Of a DNA stretch of 9,668 bases, positions 1 through 6,904 are shown piece by piece. This DNA is from Candidatus Planktophila sp. (GTDB lineage Bacteria; Actinomycetota; Actinomycetes; Nanopelagicales; Nanopelagicaceae). Below the pieces are notes generated by a model. That model was not told the DNA's origin and searched no databases. It saw only the letters and a list, made by a program, of their open reading frames with translations. Where the stretch lies: the NCBI GenBank assembly GCA_030832135.1, contig JAURJS010000118.1, positions 1 to 9,668 on the forward strand, written 5' to 3'. The stretch's first letter is position 1. Each line of letters begins with the position of its first letter. A program made the position numbers and the translations under genes.

Positions 1-198
1 CGCTCCGCATATGAGAACTGGGCTTATGACGCTGTCACGATCGTCGATAAGTGGGGTCGCAATGTTGGTTATGACGATGGCTATACATATATAGATTACA
101 AATATGAGACCGGCCAATACTGGATTGTTCTGACCTATCCAAGGGCACTCGTAACTGATGTTACGAGCGTCACTATTGAATCTGCCAAGTACAACTAG
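1..198 (+). CDS. C-terminal fragment of an unidentified protein
   Basis: An open frame enters from the left edge in frame 1 and runs 65 codons to a TAG at 196-198. Only the C-terminus is visible. It is rich in Tyr and Trp (for example GYTYIDYKYETGQYW at about residues 27-41 of the fragment) and alternates polar and hydrophobic residues, which suggests a beta-strand-rich domain. It ends with a strand-like segment (TSVTIESAKYN). No catalytic motif, membrane segment or family signature is recognisable, so no function is assigned. It could be the end of a secreted or lipoprotein beta-sandwich domain, but this is inference from composition only. It lies 48 bases before patD on the same strand, and its last codons overlap the proposed patD promoter. 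That this is coding is fairly secure: the frame stays open and the next gene begins just after its stop. Confidence 0.65.
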   Translation, partial: RSAYENWAYDAVTIVDKWGRNVGYDDGYTYIDYKYETGQYWIVLTYPRALVTDVTSVTIESAKYN

Positions 199-205
199 CT
201 AGACT
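176..205 (+). promoter_or_regulatory. Putative promoter of the aldehyde dehydrogenase gene
   Basis: TTGAAT at 176-181 (4 of 6 to the TTGACA consensus) and TAGACT at 200-205 (fits the TAnnnT -10 element) are separated by 18 bases. Transcription would start near 212, giving a leader of about 35 bases that contains the GAAGGA ribosome site. The -35 box lies inside the last codons of the upstream gene, and the -10 begins 2 bases after its stop codon. This is a match to consensus only; read-through from upstream is the alternative. Confidence 0.4.
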
Positions 206-246
206 CCGCAGCATCGATTCACCCGTTGCGAGCGAAGGAATATCTC

Positions 247-1674
247 ATGAAGAAGCTACAGAATTTCATCAATGGCCAGTCAGTAGATTCAAAGTCAGGT
301 GAGACAACCACTCTTATCAATCCTGCCACCGGCCAACCCTTTGCAACGGCTCCCATCTCCAATGCTGCTGATGTCGATGCAGCAATGAAGGCGGCGAGCG
401 CCGCCTTCACAGATTGGCGCGACTCAACTCCATCAGAGCGCCAGCGAGCACTTCTCAAGATTGCTGATGCAATCGAATCTCGTGAAGATGAATTTGTCGC
501 CATCGAATCCGAGAATTGCGGAAAGCCAACAGGGCTAACGGCCTCTGAGGAAGTTCCGCCGATGGTCGATCAGATTCGCTTCTTCGCAGGTGCAGCACGT
601 AATCTTGAAGGAAAATCAGCTGGTGAATATATGCGCGGAATGACATCTTTCATTCGCCGCGAACCCGTCGGTGTCTGCGCTCAAGTAACTCCGTGGAACT
701 ATCCAATGATGATGGCGGTCTGGAAATGGGCACCTGCTATCGCTGCTGGAAATACAGTTGTCTTGAAGCCATCAGATACAACTCCGGCTTCGACGGTCTT
801 TATGGCAGAGGTAATGTCAGAATTTCTTCCAGCAGGTGTGATCAACGTTGTCACCGGCGAGCGCGCAACAGGAGCTCTACTCGTTGAGCATGAAACCCCA
901 GCGATGGTTTCAATTACCGGCTCTGTGGGGGCAGGTATGGCAGTTGCAGGTGCTGCTGCGAAATCCCTCAAGCGCGTTCACCTCGAACTTGGTGGAAAGG
1001 CTCCAGTCGTAGTCTTCAATGATGCAGATCTCGCCGCCGCTGCCGAAGGTATTGCTATCGCAGGATTCTTCAATGCAGGCCAGGATTGCACCGCTGCTAC
1101 TCGCGTCATTGTTCAAGAGGGTGTCTATGAGGAGATGGTCAAGCTCCTTGCAGATCAGGCATCCAATCAGATTGCAATGGGTATGCCAGATGAAGATGTT
1201 CTCGTGGGCCCAGTTAATAATGCCAACCAATTTGAACGAGTCACAGGCTTTATCTCACGCGTGCCATCACATGCTCGCGTCGTTGCTGGCGGAAAGCCAT
1301 CAGGGCTTCCTGGCTACTTCATCGCACCTACCGTTATTGCAGATCTCAAGCAGGGCGATGAGCTGATCCAATCCGAGATCTTTGGACCTGTCATTACCAT
1401 CCAGAAGTTTAAGGATGAGGCAGAGGCAGTTGCGATGGCCAATGGCGTCGATTACGGCTTGGCCTCATCGGTCTGGACCAAGGACCATGGCCGCGCTATG
1501 AGAATGGCGAAGGCCTTTGACTTTGGCTGTGTCTGGATCAATACCCATATCCCACTCGTGGCCGAGATGCCTCACGGGGGATATAAGCGCAGCGGATATG
1601 GCAAGGACCTCTCCAGCTATGGTTTCGAGGATTACACCCGTATCAAGCATGTGATGACCAACCTCAACGCCTAG
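247..1674 (+). CDS. patD: Gamma-aminobutyraldehyde dehydrogenase, PatD-like
   Basis: This cytoplasmic NAD(P)-dependent aldehyde dehydrogenase probably oxidises 4-aminobutanal, from putrescine deamination, to 4-aminobutanoate (GABA). The product is 475 residues, close to E. coli PatD (474). ALDH landmarks are in order: N-terminal INPATG (24-29), the oxyanion Asn in PWNYP (Asn151), the cofactor lysine in KPSD (Lys174), the Rossmann loop GSVGAG (225-230), the general base in LELGGKAP (Glu247) and the nucleophile in NAGQDCTAATR (Cys281). The C-terminal run MPHGGYKRSGYGKD and then EDYTRIKHVM closely resembles PatD rather than betaine-aldehyde or succinate-semialdehyde enzymes. ATG 247 is chosen because GAAGGA sits 7 bases upstream (234-239); the in-frame TTG at 226 lies before that ribosome site. 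The adjacent potDABC genes support a role in polyamine use. Exact aldehyde preference cannot be fixed from sequence; other omega-aminoaldehydes are possible substrates. Confidence 0.9.
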   Translation: MKKLQNFINGQSVDSKSGETTTLINPATGQPFATAPISNAADVDAAMKAASAAFTDWRDSTPSERQRALLKIADAIESREDEFVAIESENCGKPTGLTASEEVPPMVDQIRFFAGAARNLEGKSAGEYMRGMTSFIRREPVGVCAQVTPWNYPMMMAVWKWAPAIAAGNTVVLKPSDTTPASTVFMAEVMSEFLPAGVINVVTGERATGALLVEHETPAMVSITGSVGAGMAVAGAAAKSLKRVHLELGGKAPVVVFNDADLAAAAEGIAIAGFFNAGQDCTAATRVIVQEGVYEEMVKLLADQASNQIAMGMPDEDVLVGPVNNANQFERVTGFISRVPSHARVVAGGKPSGLPGYFIAPTVIADLKQGDELIQSEIFGPVITIQKFKDEAEAVAMANGVDYGLASSVWTKDHGRAMRMAKAFDFGCVWINTHIPLVAEMPHGGYKRSGYGKDLSSYGFEDYTRIKHVMTNLNA

Positions 1675-1706
1675 AAAATTAGCGGCGAGAAACCTCTCAT
1701 TTAAGT

Positions 1707-1736
1707 TTGGCCTTGGGGGCAATTGGGTTACATAAT
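1707..1736 (+). promoter_or_regulatory. Putative promoter of the potDABC operon
   Basis: The 115-base gap between patD and potD is one of only two clear intergenic gaps in the window. It contains TTGGCC (1707-1712, 4 of 6 to consensus) and CATAAT (1731-1736, 5 of 6 to TATAAT) separated by 18 bases. The predicted start is near 1743, leaving a leader of about 47 bases that includes the AAGGAG ribosome site. No clear operator palindrome or riboswitch-like structure is visible. The assignment rests on consensus matching and on position. Confidence 0.42.
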
Positions 1737-1774
1737 GAGCCCTGCAAAACCGTCCCTTGTACCGGCACATCAAA

Positions 1775-1780
1775 AAGGAG
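1775..1780 (+). promoter_or_regulatory. Ribosome binding site that fixes the potD start
   Basis: AAGGAG, preceded by more A residues, ends 9 bases before ATG 1790. An in-frame TTG at 1757 lies upstream of this site and is therefore unlikely to be the start. The choice matters because translation from 1790 places the twin-arginine pair and lipobox at normal distances from the N-terminus. Confidence 0.7.
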
Positions 1781-1789
1781 CCTCACCGC

Positions 1790-2959
1790 ATGGCTAAAAA
1801 ACCACTCTCTCCAGAAGCACGTTCTATTCTCAACTCTCGCGTATCACGTCGTGCAGTTCTTGCCGGCGCTGGCGCTGTAGCTGGTGCATCGGCGCTCGCT
1901 TCATGCGGCTCAGGTGGAGGCGCAGATGCCGCTAACTCAGTTCGCTGGGCGAACTGGACTCTCTACTTAGATGTAGATGAATCAGGTAATAAGTACCCAA
2001 CTCTTGAAGCATTTAAAGAGAAGTTCGGTATCGATGCAGTCTATTCAGAAGATATCAACGATAACGATGAGTTCTTCGGCAAGGTTCAGGGCCAGCTCAA
2101 GCTAGGCGAGGACATCGGTTACGACATCATTACACCAACAGATTGGATGGCAGCTCGCTTCATCCGTCTTGGTTACACACAGAAGTTTGATAAGGCAAAT
2201 ATTCCAAATGCAAAGAACATCCTTGATTCACTTGCATCCCCTTCATTTGATCCAAACCGCGACAGCTCACTTACCTATCAGAGCATCATGGCAGGACTCG
2301 GCTGGAACACAGCTGTAAACCCAAAGGGCATGAAGTCTGTTGATGATCTATGGACACCTCAAAACAAGGGAAAGATCATCGTTCTCTCAGAGATGCGCGA
2401 CACCATCGGCGTCATCCTTCTCTCACAGGGCGTGGATATCACCACAGTGACAGAAGATCAGTTTATGAATGCAGTTGACTTCCTTGAGAAGAAGATTGCT
2501 GATGGATGGATCCGTGGCGTTAAGGGTAATGAGTACAAGGAAGATCTCATCTCAGGAGACGCAACAGCTGTTATCGCATGGGCTGGCGATCTCTTCCAGC
2601 TCTCAAATGAGAATGAAGGCAAGTTTGACTTCGCTATCCCAGAGTCAGGCGGAACAATCTCAGGCGATAACTTCCTTATCCCATCAACAGCTACTGCTGA
2701 GGGTAAGAAGAACGCTGAGACTCTCATCAACTACTACTACGACCCAGCTGTTGCAGCTGAAGTTGCTGCTTACGTTAACTACGTAACCCCAGTTAAGGGC
2801 GCTCAAGAAGAGATGGCGAAGTTCGACCCAGAGCTTGCAAAGTCTGAGTACATCTTCCCAACAGAGAAGACACTCTCACGACTTAATGTCTTCAAGGCGC
2901 TTACACCTGCGGAGGAATCTGCTTGGACAGAGGCCTTCCAAAAGGCTGCTGGTAACTAA
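1790..2959 (+). CDS. potD: Polyamine ABC transporter substrate-binding lipoprotein
   Basis: This extracytoplasmic protein binds putrescine and/or spermidine and delivers it to the PotBC permease. The product is 389 residues. The N-terminus is a combined Tat and lipoprotein signal: SRRAVLAG with Arg20-Arg21, a hydrophobic small-residue stretch (22-37), then the lipobox LASC with Cys39 as the expected lipidated residue. A Gly/Ser/Ala linker follows. The mature part is a PotD/PotF-type periplasmic binding fold: an NWTLYL motif (55-60) corresponds to the NWT-Y or NWS-Y start of the E. coli proteins, and WAGD (264-267) matches the WAGD ligand-pocket motif of PotF. The motif resemblance leans towards putrescine, but substrate cannot be settled by eye. 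It is the first gene of the transporter operon, behind a likely promoter and a strong ribosome site, which fits the higher demand for binding protein over other subunits. Confidence 0.9.
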   Translation: MAKKPLSPEARSILNSRVSRRAVLAGAGAVAGASALASCGSGGGADAANSVRWANWTLYLDVDESGNKYPTLEAFKEKFGIDAVYSEDINDNDEFFGKVQGQLKLGEDIGYDIITPTDWMAARFIRLGYTQKFDKANIPNAKNILDSLASPSFDPNRDSSLTYQSIMAGLGWNTAVNPKGMKSVDDLWTPQNKGKIIVLSEMRDTIGVILLSQGVDITTVTEDQFMNAVDFLEKKIADGWIRGVKGNEYKEDLISGDATAVIAWAGDLFQLSNENEGKFDFAIPESGGTISGDNFLIPSTATAEGKKNAETLINYYYDPAVAAEVAAYVNYVTPVKGAQEEMAKFDPELAKSEYIFPTEKTLSRLNVFKALTPAEESAWTEAFQKAAGN

Positions 2960-2960
2960 G

Positions 2961-4112
2961 TTGTCAGGAATCTCTTCAGCGCGCGGCGACCTACGTATTG
3001 ATCACGTTTCAAAGAGTTACGGTGATTTCACTGCAGTTAATGATCTCTCATTAACAATTCCAGAAGGTTCGTTCTTTGCATTGCTTGGACCTTCAGGTTG
3101 CGGAAAGACCACCACTCTTCGAATGGTCGCCGGCCTTGAAGAGCCAACCAAGGGAACAATCTCCCTTGGTAACACTGATATCACTTTCACTAAGCCATAT
3201 CAGCGTCCAATCAATACCGTCTTCCAGAACTATGCGCTCTTTCCTCATCTGACTATCTTTGAGAACATCGCATTTGGTCTTCGTCGACGTGGAATTAAAG
3301 ATGTGAAGGAACAAGTGGAGAAGGCTCTCGATCTGGTAGAGCTTTCTCACTTGTCTTCACGTAAGCCAACACAGCTCTCAGGTGGTCAGCAACAGCGCAT
3401 CGCTCTCGCGCGCGCAATCGTTAACCGCCCTGCACTCTTGCTCCTTGATGAGCCATTGGGCGCTCTTGATCTCAAGCTTCGTCGTCAGATGCAGATTGAG
3501 CTCAAGTGGATTCAGAAGGAAGTAGGTCTGACATTCGTTCACGTCACACACGACCAGGAAGAGGCCATGACTATGGCCGATACCATCGCAGTGATGAATG
3601 AGGGCGAGATCGAACAACTCGGTTCACCAGCCGATTTATATGACAATCCAAAGACAGCATTTGTTGCTAACTTCCTTGGCCAGTCAAACCTCATCAAGGG
3701 AACTATCACCGGCAACGATGGAGATAACCACGTCGTTGAGCTCTTCGGTCAGAAGATCTCATTAGCGAAGAACCGCTCACACGCGGTTGATAACTCTATT
3801 TTGGCCGGTATTCGCCCAGAGAAGTTCCGTATCTCACGCCTTGCAACACCTACCTCAGGAAATATCTTGAGCGGTGGCAAGATTGAAGATGTTTCCTATA
3901 TCGGAGTCTCCACTCAGTACCAGGTATTGATGCCTTGGGGACAAGAGCTCATGGTCTTTGAGCAAAATGATGATGGCGTCGCTCCATTTAACGTGGGTGA
4001 AGATGTCAACATCTCATGGGAGGCTGGATTTACATTCGCCCTCCGTGGAGATGAAGATGCAGAAGCTGGTACTGAAGTAAATCCAGAAGAGATCATCGAG
4101 GATGATGAGTAA
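2961..4112 (+). CDS. potA: Polyamine ABC transporter ATP-binding subunit
   Basis: This cytoplasmic ATPase powers polyamine import through PotBC. The product is 383 residues, close to the E. coli PotA length. Visible motifs are Walker A GPSGCGKTT (43-51), Q-loop Gln89, signature LSGGQQQ (139-145), Walker B LLLLDEP (159-165), D-loop GALD (167-170) and switch His197. After about residue 235 comes a C-terminal regulatory (TOBE-like) region containing GIRPEKFRIS, typical of PotA. The frame is open upstream to 2835, but that part overlaps potD and does not look PotA-like. The best start is TTG 2961, one base after the potD stop; it has no well-placed Shine-Dalgarno sequence (AAAAGG at 2940-2945 is 15 bases away), so translation is probably coupled to potD. 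The last 21 residues are strongly acidic (11 Asp or Glu). The gene end overlaps the potB start. Confidence 0.92.
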   Translation: MSGISSARGDLRIDHVSKSYGDFTAVNDLSLTIPEGSFFALLGPSGCGKTTTLRMVAGLEEPTKGTISLGNTDITFTKPYQRPINTVFQNYALFPHLTIFENIAFGLRRRGIKDVKEQVEKALDLVELSHLSSRKPTQLSGGQQQRIALARAIVNRPALLLLDEPLGALDLKLRRQMQIELKWIQKEVGLTFVHVTHDQEEAMTMADTIAVMNEGEIEQLGSPADLYDNPKTAFVANFLGQSNLIKGTITGNDGDNHVVELFGQKISLAKNRSHAVDNSILAGIRPEKFRISRLATPTSGNILSGGKIEDVSYIGVSTQYQVLMPWGQELMVFEQNDDGVAPFNVGEDVNISWEAGFTFALRGDEDAEAGTEVNPEEIIEDDE

Positions 4113-4968
4113 GTCAGGGATTTCAAATCCACGTACTCCTTATCTACTCCTTCTTCCAGGAATAGCTTTTCTCTTTACCTTCTTCATCTGGCCTATCGCA
4201 AACCTGGCGCAGACCTCTACCCAGACACCGATCGCTGGTGGAGATACAGGCGAATACGAGCAGACGCTTCGTTGGGCTAACTACCTCGATGCCTTCTTAG
4301 AAAATAAAGAGCAGTTTGGTCGTTCATTTCTCTATGCAGCAATTGCAACAGTTGCCGCGCTTGCAATTGCATATCCATTGGCATATGCAATTGCATTTAA
4401 GGCCGGAAAGTATAAAAACGTTCTCCTCGTTCTTGTCGTCGCGCCATTCTTTACATCCTTTCTGCTCCGCACAATTGCTTGGAAGCAGATCCTTGGCGAA
4501 CAAGGTGTTGTTGTTCCATTCTTACGAGATCTTCACATCATCGCGCCTTCAACGACCTTGACCTCTTCCGCCTTTGCTGTCGTGGCTGGTATGACATATA
4601 ACTTCCTACCATTTATGACGCTGCCGCTCTATGCATCGATTGACCGCATTGATCCTCGCACCCTTGAGGCATCTGGAGATCTCTATGCAAATGGCATTAC
4701 AACATTTCGTAAGGTGACTCTGCCGCTTTCAATGCCGGGCGTTGTTGCTGGAACACTTCTTACCTTTATTCCAGCAGCCGGCGATTACGTCAACGCGGCA
4801 ATTCTTGGAAGCCCGCAGACAAAGATGATCGGAAACGTCATCGAATCTCGCTTCTTTAAGATTGTTGATTACCCAACTGCAGCAGCTCTCTCATTTACCT
4901 TAATGGCCGCAATCTTGGTACTTGTCTCTGTCTATATCCGTAAGGCTGGAACGGAGGAGTTGGTATGA
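4102..4968 (+). CDS. potB: Polyamine ABC transporter permease, PotB-type
   Basis: This is one of two membrane subunits forming the polyamine channel. The product is 288 residues with six likely membrane spans, at roughly 12-35, 76-99, 106-128, 155-178, 208-234 and 262-280. A polar external loop of about 40 residues follows span 1. The permease coupling (EAA) loop that docks on the ATPase is at about 189-213 (EASGDLYANG through TLPLSMPG). Two adjacent ATGs at 4102 and 4105 could start translation. Both lie inside the end of potA, and GAGG (4098-4101) abuts the first, so the start is uncertain by one codon. The gene ends with an ATGA overlap with potC. Order and pairing with PotA and PotC make the PotB label more likely than a generic binding-protein-dependent permease. 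Confidence 0.9.
   Translation: MMSKSGISNPRTPYLLLLPGIAFLFTFFIWPIANLAQTSTQTPIAGGDTGEYEQTLRWANYLDAFLENKEQFGRSFLYAAIATVAALAIAYPLAYAIAFKAGKYKNVLLVLVVAPFFTSFLLRTIAWKQILGEQGVVVPFLRDLHIIAPSTTLTSSAFAVVAGMTYNFLPFMTLPLYASIDRIDPRTLEASGDLYANGITTFRKVTLPLSMPGVVAGTLLTFIPAAGDYVNAAILGSPQTKMIGNVIESRFFKIVDYPTAAALSFTLMAAILVLVSVYIRKAGTEELV
4953..4959 (+). promoter_or_regulatory. Strong ribosome binding site for potC
   Basis: GGAGGAG ends 5 bases before ATG 4965 and lies within the last codons of potB. It is the best anti-16S match in the transporter operon and fixes the potC start. The start and the potB stop share an ATGA, so both reinitiation and direct ribosome entry are possible. Confidence 0.75.
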
Positions 4969-5759
4969 GAACCGTATCTCGCTGGTTCCAGCGCAACCTC
5001 ATCCGCATCTATGCGGTCATTGCATTTACCTATCTTCTTATCCCGGTGGGATATACAGTCGCATTCTCATTTAATGATGGCGGTCGCTCAAACCTCATCT
5101 GGAAGGGCTTTACCTTCGATAACTGGATGAACCCATGTGGCGCTCCAGAAGTTTGTACCGCTCTCAGTAACTCCATCAAGATTGGCTTCTTAGCTACCCT
5201 CTTCTCCACAATTCTCGGCACGATGATTGCATTTGCAATCGGTCGCCATAAGTTCCGTGGACGTTCCACCACCAACTTGTTGATCTTCTTGCCTATGGCA
5301 ACACCAGAGATCGTCCTCGGTGCATCGATGCTCTCACTCTTTCTCACACTGAAAATCAACCCAGGTTTCTGGCCAACGGTGATTGCCCATGTGATGTTCT
5401 GTATCTCATTCGTTGTTGTCACTGTGAAGGCTCGAATCGCAAGCCTTGACCCACGTCTTGAGCAGGCTGCAATGGATCTCTATGCAAATGAGGTCGAGAC
5501 CTTCCGTCGCGTAACGCTCCCATTAGTCGCTCCTGGTATTGCAGGTGCTGCACTTCTGGCCTTCAGCCTATCTTTCGATGATTTCATCATCACAAACTTC
5601 AACTCTGGCACGATGACAACTTTCCCTAAGTTCGTCTATGTCTCAGCAGCTCGTGGAATCCCACCGCAGGCAAATGTCATCGGCTCTGCAATGTTTATCA
5701 TCGCTCTCGCTGTTGTCATTCTCGGACAGATCGTGGGACGTAAGCGCGCAGTTAAATGA
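4965..5759 (+). CDS. potC: Polyamine ABC transporter permease, PotC-type
   Basis: This is the second membrane subunit of the polyamine importer, pairing with PotB. The product is 264 residues, typical for PotC, with a positively charged N-terminus (MRTVSRWFQRNLIR) and six likely spans at about 14-36, 70-93, 103-129, 135-155, 189-207 and 236-257. FSFNDG (34-39) follows span 1, as is usual in PotC proteins. The coupling loop is at 166-191 (EQAAMDLYANE through TLPLVAPG), and DLYAN is shared with the PotB loop (193-197). The external loop after span 1 carries two cysteines six residues apart (PCGAPEVC, Cys58 and Cys64), which could form a disulfide. The C-terminus GRKRAVK is basic and cytoplasmic. 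The stop codon overlaps the dxr start as ATGA, an unusual junction between a transporter gene and an isoprenoid gene. Confidence 0.92.
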   Translation: MRTVSRWFQRNLIRIYAVIAFTYLLIPVGYTVAFSFNDGGRSNLIWKGFTFDNWMNPCGAPEVCTALSNSIKIGFLATLFSTILGTMIAFAIGRHKFRGRSTTNLLIFLPMATPEIVLGASMLSLFLTLKINPGFWPTVIAHVMFCISFVVVTVKARIASLDPRLEQAAMDLYANEVETFRRVTLPLVAPGIAGAALLAFSLSFDDFIITNFNSGTMTTFPKFVYVSAARGIPPQANVIGSAMFIIALAVVILGQIVGRKRAVK

Positions 5760-6904
5760 AGCGCTCCCTTGTAATTCTCGGCTCCACTGGCTCTATCGGT
5801 GTTCAAGCACTTGAGATTGTCGATTCTCACCCAGAACTCTTTGAAGTGGTGGCGATTACTGCTGCAGGATCAAACCCTGAGCTTCTCATTGCGCAGGCTA
5901 AGAAGTACAAGGTAGCCACTGTTGGCGTTATCAATAACGCGGATGTGATTAAAGCTGCCCTTCCTGGGGTTTCAGTTATTGATGGCGCAAATGCATCTAC
6001 CGAGATTGCGGCAATCAAGTGCGATGTTGTTCTCAATGCCATCACCGGCTCTATTGGACTCGGCCCAACGCTTGCCGCAATCAAGGCGGGAAATCAATTA
6101 GCACTTGCCAATAAAGAGTCACTCGTTGCAGGTGGAGAGCTCGTCATGCCACTTGCGAAAGAGAATCAGATTCTTCCTGTGGATTCAGAGCACTCTGCCA
6201 TCTGGCAGTGCCTTCAAGGCAATCAGGCATCCGATATTTCAAAGTTGATATTAACTGCAAGCGGTGGGCCATTTCGCGACCGTGAAGATTTATCTGGAGT
6301 AACGCTAGATGAGGCCCTTGCTCATCCAACGTGGGCTATGGGTCAAGTCGTCACGATTAACTCTGCAACGCTTATGAATAAAGGTCTTGAAATTATCGAG
6401 GCGCATCACCTATTCCAACTGCCATTTTCACAGATTGAAGCGGTGATTCATCCCCAATCAATCGTGCACTCAATGGTGGAATATCAGGATGGCTCAACGA
6501 TTGCACAGGCCTCACCTCCCAATATGAAGGGACCAATCGCCCTTGCGATCAACTACCCGAATCGCACACCGGGTGTCACAGCTCCGATTGATTGGAGCAA
6601 AGCTTCAACGTGGAACTTTGCACCGATTGATAGCAAGCGCTTTCCTGCAGTTGCTCTTGCTCGCCATTGTGGTTCTGTTGGGGGAGCGTTGCCTGCCATC
6701 TTTAATGCAGCAAATGAAGTTGCTGTTGATGCCTTCATATCAGGCAAGGTTAAATTCACAGAGATTATTCCGACGGTTGAGGCGATAGTTGCCCAGTATG
6801 AGAGGGGTTCAATCCCAACTCTTAGAGATCTCTCAGATGTCAGTGCTATAGAAGAGGATGCTCGAAAGGCAACTTCGGCCCATATTGCAAAGGTAGCTTC
6901 ATAA
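5756..6904 (+). CDS. dxr: 1-deoxy-D-xylulose 5-phosphate reductoisomerase
   Basis: This cytoplasmic enzyme converts 1-deoxy-D-xylulose 5-phosphate to 2-C-methyl-D-erythritol 4-phosphate using NADPH and a divalent metal, the committed step of the MEP isoprenoid pathway. The product is 382 residues, slightly shorter than E. coli Dxr (398). NADPH is bound by GSTGSIG (9-15), and LANKESLV (117-124) is intact. Metal ligands are Asp143 and Glu145 in VDSEHSA and Glu212 in MNKGLE. Ser169 in ASGGPFR lies in the substrate phosphate region, the flap Trp is in HPTWAMG (Trp193), and HPQS begins at His232. All catalytic motifs are present, so the enzyme should be active and of the fosmidomycin-target class. 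ATG 5756 is within the potC stop, with no strong Shine-Dalgarno nearby, so expression is probably coupled to the transporter. It is followed directly by rseP, as in most actinobacteria. Confidence 0.96.
   Translation: MKRSLVILGSTGSIGVQALEIVDSHPELFEVVAITAAGSNPELLIAQAKKYKVATVGVINNADVIKAALPGVSVIDGANASTEIAAIKCDVVLNAITGSIGLGPTLAAIKAGNQLALANKESLVAGGELVMPLAKENQILPVDSEHSAIWQCLQGNQASDISKLILTASGGPFRDREDLSGVTLDEALAHPTWAMGQVVTINSATLMNKGLEIIEAHHLFQLPFSQIEAVIHPQSIVHSMVEYQDGSTIAQASPPNMKGPIALAINYPNRTPGVTAPIDWSKASTWNFAPIDSKRFPAVALARHCGSVGGALPAIFNAANEVAVDAFISGKVKFTEIIPTVEAIVAQYERGSIPTLRDLSDVSAIEEDARKATSAHIAKVAS

Noticed and set aside
226..246. Upstream TTG start giving patD seven extra residues
   Set aside because: The GAAGGA ribosome site at 234-239 lies inside this extension and is well spaced for ATG 247, which also gives the normal family N-terminus.
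1019..1366. Plus-strand open frame of 115 codons inside patD
   Set aside because: It is out of frame within conserved aldehyde dehydrogenase sequence; its Ser/Leu-rich product looks like a frame-shifted reading.
1687..1698. Possible terminator hairpin after patD (GAGA, 4-base loop, TCTC)
   Set aside because: The stem is only four base pairs, has little GC, and no T-run follows.
1757..1789. Upstream TTG start for potD
   Set aside because: It precedes the AAGGAG site at 1775-1780, which is well spaced for ATG 1790, and the extra residues would lengthen an already long signal n-region.
1675..1789. Riboswitch or operator in the patD-potD gap
   Set aside because: No clear palindrome or conserved aptamer pattern could be seen by eye, and the gap is short once the promoter and ribosome site are placed.
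2835..2960. N-terminal extension of potA into the potD reading region
   Set aside because: It would overlap potD by about 125 bases, and the extra residues are low-complexity Ser/Arg/Leu typical of an out-of-frame shadow.
5030..5422. Minus-strand open frame of 130 codons inside potC
   Set aside because: It is antisense to conserved permease sequence, with no plausible ribosome site or family motif.
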